DNA from: Anianabacter salinae
GTDB taxonomy: Bacteria; Pseudomonadota; Alphaproteobacteria; Rhodobacterales; Rhodobacteraceae
Length of the DNA stretch: 64,000 nucleotides
Assembly: GCF_019061145.1 (NCBI RefSeq)
Contig: NZ_JAHQZS010000002.1
Coordinates: 186,001-250,000, forward strand
Direction: 5' to 3'
Part shown: positions 57,663 to 64,000 of the stretch, in pieces
Numbering within the stretch: the first letter of the stretch is position 1
How the letters are laid out: every line of letters starts with the position of its first letter
Notes under the pieces: generated by a model
Database searches by the model: none
What the model was told of the DNA's origin: nothing
The model's input: the letters and a program-made list of their open reading frames with translations, nothing else
Translations under genes and position numbers: made by a program

Positions 57663-58123
57663 TGTCCGAGCGGCTTGATACCGGCACCTGGGTGCTTGTC
57701 GCCGATGGCGAGAAGGCGCTGTTTCTGGAAAACATCGGCGACGGACAGGACCCGCATCTTGTCGTGCGCCGCGAGGAAGAACAGGACAACCCGTCCGATG
57801 CCGCGCAGTCGGCAAACAGGCCGGGGCGCTTCAATGACGGACCGTCGACACATCGCTCTGCGGTGCAGGACACCGACTGGCAACAGCTTGCCAAGGACAG
57901 GTTCGCCGACGATCTGGCGGACCGGCTCTACAAGATGGCGCACAAGGGGCGCTTCAAGCGGCTCGTCATCGTCGCGGCGCCCAAGGTGCTGGGCGAGATG
58001 CGCAGCCACCTGCACAAGGAGGTCGCGGGCAGCATCATCGGCGAGGTTCCGAAGACGCTGACCAACCACCCGCTCGACGAGATCGAGGCGGTGGTCAAGG
58101 ACGCGCTTCACAACGCAGGCTAG
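57662..58123 (+). CDS. Host-attachment-type protein (baeRF family 12-like)
   Basis: 153 residues. TWVLVADGEKALFLENIG at the N-terminus, a long charged insert (ANRPGRFNDGPSTHRS), then FADDLADRLYKMAHKGRFKR and LVIVAAPKVLGEMRSHLHKE are the pattern of the host-attachment/AtsE family, an eRF1-like fold. The function in the cell is not well settled; the name comes from Agrobacterium-type attachment phenotypes. Confidence 0.85.
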   Translation: MSERLDTGTWVLVADGEKALFLENIGDGQDPHLVVRREEEQDNPSDAAQSANRPGRFNDGPSTHRSAVQDTDWQQLAKDRFADDLADRLYKMAHKGRFKRLVIVAAPKVLGEMRSHLHKEVAGSIIGEVPKTLTNHPLDEIEAVVKDALHNAG

Positions 58124-58220
58124 AAGCGGCGGACCGGGGGCCGTGCCTTGCGGCTTTCGGTTTGCGGTCCGCCAGCCGTCGGCGCATGGTCGCGCCGACC
58201 AGACGACAGGGCAGGGCGAC

Positions 58221-59171
58221 ATGACAGACGCGGGCAAGGGCGTTCTTGCGATGGTGGGCGCGTGCTGCGTCTGGGGCCTTGCGCCGATCTACTACAAGCT
58301 GCTTGCGCATGTGCCGCCGCTGGAATTGCTGTCGCACCGCACGCTCTGGTCGCTGATCTTCTTCGGCGGAGTGCTGGGCGTGCAGGGCCGGATCGGGCTG
58401 GTGCCGAAACTGGTGCTCAGCCGTCAGGTCTGGGCTGTGGCCTTGGCGGCATTCTTCATCTCGATCAACTGGCTTCTGTTCATTCTGGCGGTGCAGACCG
58501 AACGCGCGCTGCAAGCCTCGCTTGGATATTACATCTATCCGCTCGTCGCCGTGCTGATGGGGGTCGTCCTGTTCCAGGAGCGGCTGAGCCGGGGCCAAGC
58601 GGTTGCCGTGGGGCTGGCTGCTGCCGCCGTCCTGACCCTGATCGTGGGGCTTGGTGCGGCGCCCTGGATCGCGCTTGCGCTGGCCGCAAGCTTTGGCACC
58701 TACGGTGTCGTCAAGAAGCGGCTGGACGTGGGGCCGGTCGTTTCCGTCACCACCGAGGTGGTGATCCTGGCGCCGCTTGCCATCTTCTGGCTGTGGGGCG
58801 TGCACGTCATGGGCTGGACCGGCTTTGTCGGGCGCAATCTTGGCGTGTTCGGAAGTGATCTTCGCGACAGTGCGCTTCTGGCGCTGTCAGGCCCGCTGAC
58901 CGCGACGCCGCTGATCCTGTTTTCCTACGCCAGCCGCCGCGTGGCGATGAAGACCATCGGCCTGGTGCAGTACCTGAACCCGACGCTGCAGTTCCTTGTC
59001 GCAACGCTGATCTTCACGGAAACCTTCACGCTGTGGCACGGTCTGGCCTTCGGAATGATCTGGACCGCGCTGGCTCTCTACAGCGCCGAGGCGTTCCGTC
59101 AGGACAGGGCGTCGCGTCGGCCTAGGCTTCATGTACCGCATGCCACCCAAGCCACCTCGCATAAGAACTGA
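58221..59171 (+). CDS. rarD: EamA-family transporter RarD
   Basis: 316 residues, about ten membrane segments. GACCVWGLAPIYYKLLAHVP, ELLSHRTLWSLIF, LGYYIYPLVAVLMGVV and IGLVQYLNPTLQFLVA match RarD. The ATG at 58221 is preferred to an upstream in-frame ATG at 58143 (no ribosome binding site). Substrate unknown. Confidence 0.88.
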   Translation: MTDAGKGVLAMVGACCVWGLAPIYYKLLAHVPPLELLSHRTLWSLIFFGGVLGVQGRIGLVPKLVLSRQVWAVALAAFFISINWLLFILAVQTERALQASLGYYIYPLVAVLMGVVLFQERLSRGQAVAVGLAAAAVLTLIVGLGAAPWIALALAASFGTYGVVKKRLDVGPVVSVTTEVVILAPLAIFWLWGVHVMGWTGFVGRNLGVFGSDLRDSALLALSGPLTATPLILFSYASRRVAMKTIGLVQYLNPTLQFLVATLIFTETFTLWHGLAFGMIWTALALYSAEAFRQDRASRRPRLHVPHATQATSHKN

Positions 59172-59325
59172 TCCCACGCCCCTCCGTGTCGCAGGTGTGG
59201 TCAAACCCAAAGTTGCGCATGCGCCACATTCTAGGTGGCAGATGCATACCAGAGAGCATGGCGGTTGCCCTTGCGGCATCCCTCATCCCAAGCTGAACTT
59301 CTTTAAGGCGCTAGTGAGGTTCCCC

Positions 59326-60015
59326 GTGATCAACCTTAAGTCTGCCGCCGTTGCCACAAGCGCGCTGCTTTTGGGAACTGCCGCATCGGCGGACAACAAC
59401 TACTGGACGCTGCATGGGAGCTATGGGCCGTTCCTTGAAGCACACAGCTTCTTCGCGCCGAACTCGAACGCGGGTGGTCCGTTGAGTGGCACGGTGAACT
59501 ATGACGATGCCTTCACCATCGGCGGTTCGATCGGTCGTTTCGTAACGCCCAATGTTCGCATTGGCGTCGAAATCAATTACTTCAGCCTTGATACGACGAG
59601 CATGGATGTCGTCTATCCGACGCCTCCACCCAATGACAATGTGCTGCTCGGCGGCAGTATCCGTGGGGCGTCAGCGTTTGTCGATGCAGCCTACGAGCAT
59701 CGTTTCAACGACCGCTTTTCGGGGTTTGTTGAGGCAGGTGCCGGGGTGCTGACCCTTTCTGCGTCTAACATCCAGACCGGGCCGAATTTCAACGGGTTCA
59801 TCGACGACAGCGCTACGGTCTTTGCGGGTAAGATCGGCGTCGGTACGATCTATCGTCTGAGCGAGCGGATCGAACTCTTGGCGAAGTATACGTACGTCAA
59901 GGGTGAGGACGCGAACATGAGATTCACCGCCCCGGGTGCTGGGATTCCCAGTGTCCCGTTCTCCATCGAGACTTCGGCGCACAACGTGCAGGTCGGCGTC
60001 AGGATGCGGTTCTGA
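59326..60015 (+). CDS. Outer-membrane beta-barrel protein
   Basis: 229 residues from a GTG start (GAGG 6-7 bases upstream). A signal peptide (TSALLLGTAASA) is followed by alternating strands with aromatic girdles (WTLHGSYGPFLEAHSF, VRIGVEINYFSL, AAYEHRFNDRF, NVQVGVRMRF) and a C-terminal Phe for outer-membrane insertion. Eight strands fit. The GC content and codon choice appear lower than in neighbours. Convergent with the LOG gene after six bases. Confidence 0.75.
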   Translation: MINLKSAAVATSALLLGTAASADNNYWTLHGSYGPFLEAHSFFAPNSNAGGPLSGTVNYDDAFTIGGSIGRFVTPNVRIGVEINYFSLDTTSMDVVYPTPPPNDNVLLGGSIRGASAFVDAAYEHRFNDRFSGFVEAGAGVLTLSASNIQTGPNFNGFIDDSATVFAGKIGVGTIYRLSERIELLAKYTYVKGEDANMRFTAPGAGIPSVPFSIETSAHNVQVGVRMRF

Positions 60016-60021
60016 ACCCGT

Positions 60022-60576
60022 TCAGAGCGCGTCGCGCAGGGCGGCCTCAAGCGCCTCTACGTTGGGAACGACCGTGACGTAATCCAGAAGCGTGGCATCG
60101 GCGAAGCCCTGGTCCACGACATGTTGCACTAGCGACATGAGCGGCGCCCAGTAATCCGATGTGTTCAATAGGAAAATCGGCTTGGCGTGCAGCCTTAGCT
60201 GGCGCCATGTCAGCACCTCGAAGAACTCGTCCAGCGATCCCGCGCCGCCCGGTAGCACCACGATGGCGTCCGAGTTCATGTACATGACCTTCTTGCGCTC
60301 GTGCATGTTCTCGGTGACGACGAACCGCGACAGGTCGCGCTTGCCGACCTCCCATTCCAGCAGGTGCACCGGGATCACGCCGAACGTCTCGCCGCCTTCG
60401 GCCTGCGCCGCGCGCGCCACCGCGCCCATCAGGCCGACATCGCCCGCGCCGTAGACCAGCCTCCAGCCCGCGCGGGCCAGTTGCCGCCCCAGGGCCTCGG
60501 CGTCCGCGCGGTAGGCCGGATCGCCCCCCGTGCGTGAGCCGCAAAAGACACAGATCGACGGGGCAGTCGCGGACAT
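60022..60576 (-). CDS. LOG-family (TIGR00730) nucleotide phosphoribohydrolase-like protein
   Basis: 184 residues with ICVFCGSRTGG, LVYGAGDVGLMGAVA and the LOG motif VVLPGGAGSLDEFFEVLTW (Gly-Thr to Gly-Ser variant). It would hydrolyse cytokinin-like nucleoside 5'-monophosphates or AMP; bacterial roles are mostly nucleotide salvage. The ATG at 60576 has weak upstream purines. Confidence 0.9.
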   Translation of the reverse strand: MSATAPSICVFCGSRTGGDPAYRADAEALGRQLARAGWRLVYGAGDVGLMGAVARAAQAEGGETFGVIPVHLLEWEVGKRDLSRFVVTENMHERKKVMYMNSDAIVVLPGGAGSLDEFFEVLTWRQLRLHAKPIFLLNTSDYWAPLMSLVQHVVDQGFADATLLDYVTVVPNVEALEAALRDAL

Positions 60577-60601
60577 GTCAAGTGCCTTTCACTATTCGCT
60601 T

Positions 60602-60630
60602 TTGACCCCTGATAGGGGGGTTGCTATGCT
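60602..60630 (+). promoter_or_regulatory. Sigma-70 promoter of the LysM-protein gene with a palindromic spacer
   Basis: TTGACC (60602-60607) and TATGCT (60625-60630) are 17 bases apart. The spacer includes CCCCT-GAT-AGGGG (60606-60618), an inverted repeat in a repressor-like position. Transcription would start near 60637, 39 bases before the ATG. Confidence 0.6.
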
Positions 60631-60675
60631 CGATCAAGCGCCCCCGGCCTTCGGGGCGCGCAATATGGAGTGGTA

Positions 60676-62031
60676 ATGGCAATCTGGTCAGGGCTTGGTG
60701 TCAGCGGAACCGTCGCGGCGGGGGCGGCCATGAGCGTGGCCGTGGTGGTCGGCGGACTGGTCGGCATGCGGATGCTGCAGGAAAGCCAGACCGAGCCTCC
60801 GGTCGCCGCGCTCGAGATGCCCGAGACCGCCGCCACACCGGCGCCAGCGCCCGAGGCCCCGGCAGAAGCCGCGCCAGAAGCCGCGCCCGAACCGGTCCCT
60901 GAAACCACGCCGTCGCTGCCGTCCTTTGACATCGTGCGCTCTGACGCGCTCGGGGATACGCTGGTCGCGGGCCGTGCTGCGCCGGGGTCGAAGGTGGGTG
61001 TCCTGATCGACGGCCAGGAAGTGCACAGCGCGATGGCGGATCAGGGCGGCAACTTTGTCGCGATGTTCAACGTCGACGCCGCCGCGCAGCCGCGCGTGGT
61101 CACGCTGAACATGGACGCGGCGGGCATCAGCACTCCTTCGCGCAGCTCCGTCATCCTTGCGCCAAGCGCCGCGCAGGCGCCGCAGATCGCGGTCGCCGAG
61201 GCAGAGCCTTCGCCCGAAACGCCGCAGCCCGCCGAACGCATCGCGCTGGCCAACCCCGAGACCGGCATGGCACCGCCCGGCGCCCCCGACACCGCCGCCG
61301 CGACCAGCGACACACCGACCCGGCCCCAGATCGGCGGTCCCGGCCTTGCAGATAGGCCCGCGCCGCCCGAGACCGAGGCAACCGAGGTCGCCAGCGCCCC
61401 CGATGCCGTGCCTGCGTCGCCCGCCACCCCCGCCGCACCGGACGCAGGCGAGGCCGCCGCGCCGCCCACCGTCGATACCGCAAGCGCGCCGCAGGTTCTG
61501 CTGGCCGACGAGACCGGCATCCGCGTGCTGCAGTCCGGCGGAGACACCCCGCCCGTGGTCAGCACCGTCGCCATCGACACGATCAGCTACGATCCGCAAG
61601 GCGAGGTGTCGCTGGGCGGGCGCGGGGCCAGCGACGGCTTTGTGCGCGTCTACCTCGACAATCGCCCGATCCTGACCACCGCCATCGCCGCCGATGGCCA
61701 GTGGTCCGCCGACCTGCCCGACGTCGACACCGGCGTCTACACCCTGCGCGTCGACGAGGTGGACGGCGAGGGCAAGGTCACCAGCCGCGCCGAGACCCCG
61801 TTCAAGCGCGAGGAGCCCGAGGTTCTGGCCTCGCTCGCGCCGGAGCCACAGGCGCAGACGCCCGGGCCGAATGTCATCACCGTGCAGCCGGGCAACACGC
61901 TTTGGGGCATCGCCTCGGACCGCTACGGCGACGGCGTCCTTTATGTGCGCGTCTACGACGCCAACCGCGACCGCATCCGCGACCCCGACCTGATCTATCC
62001 GGGCCAGGTGTTCGAGGTGCCGGGCGGCTGA
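60676..62031 (+). CDS. LysM-domain envelope protein with long Pro/Ala linker
   Basis: 451 residues. One N-terminal membrane helix (about 10-36), an acidic Pro/Ala-rich stretch, an Ig-like fold (about 85-160), a second long disordered linker, another beta domain ([19 protein letters not shown]) and a C-terminal LysM domain (about 400-450, [19 protein letters not shown]) that binds peptidoglycan. The gene would encode an inner-membrane-anchored, cell-wall-binding protein. ATG 60676 with GGAG five bases upstream. Confidence 0.85.
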   Translation: MAIWSGLGVSGTVAAGAAMSVAVVVGGLVGMRMLQESQTEPPVAALEMPETAATPAPAPEAPAEAAPEAAPEPVPETTPSLPSFDIVRSDALGDTLVAGRAAPGSKVGVLIDGQEVHSAMADQGGNFVAMFNVDAAAQPRVVTLNMDAAGISTPSRSSVILAPSAAQAPQIAVAEAEPSPETPQPAERIALANPETGMAPPGAPDTAAATSDTPTRPQIGGPGLADRPAPPETEATEVASAPDAVPASPATPAAPDAGEAAAPPTVDTASAPQVLLADETGIRVLQSGGDTPPVVSTVAIDTISYDPQGEVSLGGRGASDGFVRVYLDNRPILTTAIAADGQWSADLPDVDTGVYTLRVDEVDGEGKVTSRAETPFKREEPEVLASLAPEPQAQTPGPNVITVQPGNTLWGIASDRYGDGVLYVRVYDANRDRIRDPDLIYPGQVFEVPGG

Positions 62032-62089
62032 TCGCACTGGTAACACCCCGCGCCAATGCCTAGCTTCCCCCCGAGCAGGGGAACGCCAG

Positions 62090-63925
62090 ATGACAGACAG
62101 CACCGCAGCGGACGACGAACAGCGCATCGCCGCAGAAGAGCGCGCCAGCGGTCTGAACGTGATCCGGCGCGTGGCGCCCTATCTCTGGCCTGCGGACAAG
62201 CCTTGGGTAAAGCGCCGCGTCGTGCTGGCGCTGGTGTCGCTGGTGATCGCCAAGATCGTCGCCGTGGGCACGCCGTTTTTCTACAAGGCCGCCGTCGACG
62301 CGCTGTCGGGCGATGCTGCCGCCGATGCCGCCTGGACGCTTGGTGCGGGCGCGGTCGGCCTGACGGTCGCCTATGGCATGGCCCGCGCGATGAACGTCGG
62401 CTTTCAGCAGCTGCGTGACGTGATCTTTGCCCGCGTTGGCCAGCGGGCCCTGCGGCAGATCGCGCTTGAAACCTTCGAGCACATCCACCGCATGTCGATG
62501 CGCTATCACATCACCCGCAAGACCGGCGGGCTGAGCCGCATCATTGAACGCGGGGTGAAAGGCGTCGAGTTCCTCCTGCGGTTCCTTCTGTTCTCGATCG
62601 GGCCGCTGTTTCTGGAACTGTTGATGATCGGCGTCGTCCTCGCCGTGGTGTTCGACATCTGGTATCTGGTCGTCGTTCTTGGGACGATCGTCGTCTACGT
62701 CGTGTTTACCTTCAAGGTCACGGAATGGCGCGTGCGCATCCGCCGGGTGATGAACGAGCAGGACACAGACGCCAACCAGAAGGCCATCGACAGCCTGCTG
62801 AACTTCGAGACGGTCAAGTATTTCGGCGCCGAACGCCGCGAGGCCGACCGCTACGACGCCGCCATGGCCGGCTATGAGGAGGCGGCGGTGCGAACGTCGT
62901 ATTCGCTGGCGGCTCTGAACTTCGGGCAATCGCTCATCATCACATCGGGCCTTGTTGCGGTGATGGTCATGGCTGCCGTGGGCGTGCAGTCCGGCGCGCT
63001 GACGGTCGGCGATTTCGTCATGGTCAACGCCTACATGATCCAGATCACCATGCCGCTGAACTTCCTCGGCACCGTCTACCGAGAGATCCGGCAGGCGCTG
63101 GTCGATATGGGGCAGATGTTCGATTTGTTGGGTCAGAAGCCCGATGTGTCGGATAAAGCCGATGCCAAAAGCCTGAATGTGACAAGCGGTGTGGTTGAAT
63201 TCCAGGATATCCGCTTTGGCTATGACGCCGCGCGTCCGATCCTCAAGGGCGTGACCGTCACCGTCGGCGCGGGCGAGACGGTGGCGCTTGTCGGTCCGTC
63301 CGGGTCGGGCAAATCGACCATCGGGCGCTTGCTGTTCCGCTTCTATGACGTCAGCGGCGGCGCGGTGCTGATCGACGGGCAGGACTTGCGCGATGTCACG
63401 CAAGCGTCCCTGCATGCGCGCATCGGCGTCGTGCCGCAGGACACGGTCCTGTTCAACGACACGGTGTACTACAACATCGCCTATGGCCGCCCCGACGCCC
63501 TCCGCGGCGACGTGGAAGCGGCCGCCAGGGCTGCGAAAATACATGATTTCATCGCGTCTTTGCCCGAAGGCTACGAGACCCAGGTGGGCGAGCGCGGGCT
63601 CAAGCTCTCGGGCGGCGAGAAGCAACGCGTCGGCATCGCCCGTACGCTTCTCAAGAACCCGCCGATCCTGTTGCTAGACGAGGCCACCAGCGCGCTCGAT
63701 TCCGAGACCGAGCGCGATATCCAGGACGAATTGAGAGCGATGAGCCGGGGCCGGTCGGTCATCACCATCGCGCACCGCCTGTCCACCATCGTCGATGCTG
63801 ACAGGATCGTCGTGCTGGAAAACGGCGAGGTCGTCGAGGAAGGCCGCCACGAGGTCCTGCTGGCGCGCGGCGGTCGCTATGCCGCGATGTGGACACGCCA
63901 GATGGCGGAAGAGCAGGCCGCCTAG
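62090..63925 (+). CDS. ABC exporter of the Atm1/ABCB7 type
   Basis: 611 residues: six membrane helices (about 40-320) followed by a nucleotide-binding domain. Walker A GPSGSGKSTIGR, signature LSGGEKQRVGIARTL, Walker B ILLLDEATSALDSETE. The LNFLGTVYREIRQALVDM block before the nucleotide-binding domain is typical of Atm1/HMT1-type proteins, which export glutathione-linked or heavy-metal compounds. Its stop codon overlaps the xthA stop on the other strand (CTAG). Confidence 0.92.
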   Translation: MTDSTAADDEQRIAAEERASGLNVIRRVAPYLWPADKPWVKRRVVLALVSLVIAKIVAVGTPFFYKAAVDALSGDAAADAAWTLGAGAVGLTVAYGMARAMNVGFQQLRDVIFARVGQRALRQIALETFEHIHRMSMRYHITRKTGGLSRIIERGVKGVEFLLRFLLFSIGPLFLELLMIGVVLAVVFDIWYLVVVLGTIVVYVVFTFKVTEWRVRIRRVMNEQDTDANQKAIDSLLNFETVKYFGAERREADRYDAAMAGYEEAAVRTSYSLAALNFGQSLIITSGLVAVMVMAAVGVQSGALTVGDFVMVNAYMIQITMPLNFLGTVYREIRQALVDMGQMFDLLGQKPDVSDKADAKSLNVTSGVVEFQDIRFGYDAARPILKGVTVTVGAGETVALVGPSGSGKSTIGRLLFRFYDVSGGAVLIDGQDLRDVTQASLHARIGVVPQDTVLFNDTVYYNIAYGRPDALRGDVEAAARAAKIHDFIASLPEGYETQVGERGLKLSGGEKQRVGIARTLLKNPPILLLDEATSALDSETERDIQDELRAMSRGRSVITIAHRLSTIVDADRIVVLENGEVVEEGRHEVLLARGGRYAAMWTRQMAEEQAA

Positions 63926-64000
63926 GCGGCGAGGTCCACCCAGACCGGGACGTGATCCGACGGCTTCTCGCGCCCGCGCACCTCGCGGTCGATGCCGCAC
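63922..64000 (-). CDS. xthA: Exodeoxyribonuclease III, C-terminal end (partial)
   Basis: The last 25 codons (CGIDREVRGREKPSDHVPVW then VDLAA, stop at 63922) match the end of exonuclease III: GIDR and the catalytic His in EKPSDHVPVW. The gene enters from the right edge. It converges with the ABC exporter, with the two stops sharing CTAG. Confidence 0.85.
   Translation of the reverse strand, partial: CGIDREVRGREKPSDHVPVWVDLAA

Noticed and set aside
60688-62127. 479-codon minus-strand open frame over the LysM gene
   Set aside because: Arg/Gly-rich shadow of the real Pro/Ala-rich gene.

Overview
The window is GC-rich chromosomal DNA from an alphaproteobacterium, most likely a member of the Rhodobacteraceae (Roseobacter group). 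The evidence is the gene content (heterotetrameric sarcosine oxidase, CcmI, DUF1289-RuvX pair, NavBac-type sodium channel, many acyl-CoA and ABC genes), the short GGAGG-type ribosome binding sites and the tight ATGA/TGATG gene overlaps. No rRNA, tRNA or CRISPR array was seen.

Layout. 1-1405: start of a pst phosphate uptake operon (pstS, partial pstC) behind a Pho box. 1653-17049: a divergent catabolic locus. The minus-strand unit starts with an unusual regulator (winged helix fused to a solute-binding-protein domain) and continues with an SDR, an M24-fold protein, E1 alpha, E1 beta, a double-lipoyl E2-like protein, an aldehyde dehydrogenase and a lipoyl-less E2 catalytic protein. The plus-strand unit is a sugar-type ABC importer with a second SDR. 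The intergenic space carries GGATA/TATCC repeats. 17106-19285: a NavBac channel and a DUF475 (TerC-like) membrane protein.

19300-42027: a large CoA-thioester catabolic supercluster. A nine-gene minus-strand operon (enoyl-CoA hydratase, crotonase-like remnant, DUF35 protein, thiolase-fold protein without the nucleophilic cysteine, MFE-2-like dehydrogenase and MaoC hydratase, acyl-CoA dehydrogenase, PRISE-type reductase, cyclase) is divergent from a Liv-type ABC importer followed by acyl-CoA dehydrogenase, TetR, CoA ligase, three class III CoA transferases, an enoyl-CoA-reductase-like SDR, a methyltransferase and another acyl-CoA dehydrogenase. Both divergent promoters carry the same palindrome CATAC-N6-GTATG, a good candidate operator for the TetR protein. 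The logic resembles retro-aldol side-chain removal as in steroid side-chain degradation, but the substrate is unknown.

42183-46721: a lasso-leader-like orphan peptide gene, then a 2.8-kb remnant of a genomic island inserted in the 5' end of dusA. It is flanked by a 14-bp direct repeat and a broken copy of the dusA start. It holds a MuF-domain protein with an unknown C-terminal domain, an overlapping membrane-anchored small protein (possible immunity protein), an AlkB-like dioxygenase and an orphan ribbon-helix-helix antitoxin. No integrase remains.

46842-64000: mostly core genes: TauE/SafE, DUF1289, ruvX, ccmI, the sarcosine oxidase operon soxBDAG (with two small unrelated genes inside), Fe superoxide dismutase, a fasciclin protein, host-attachment protein, RarD, an outer-membrane barrel, a LOG protein, a LysM protein, an Atm1-type ABC exporter and the 3' end of xthA.
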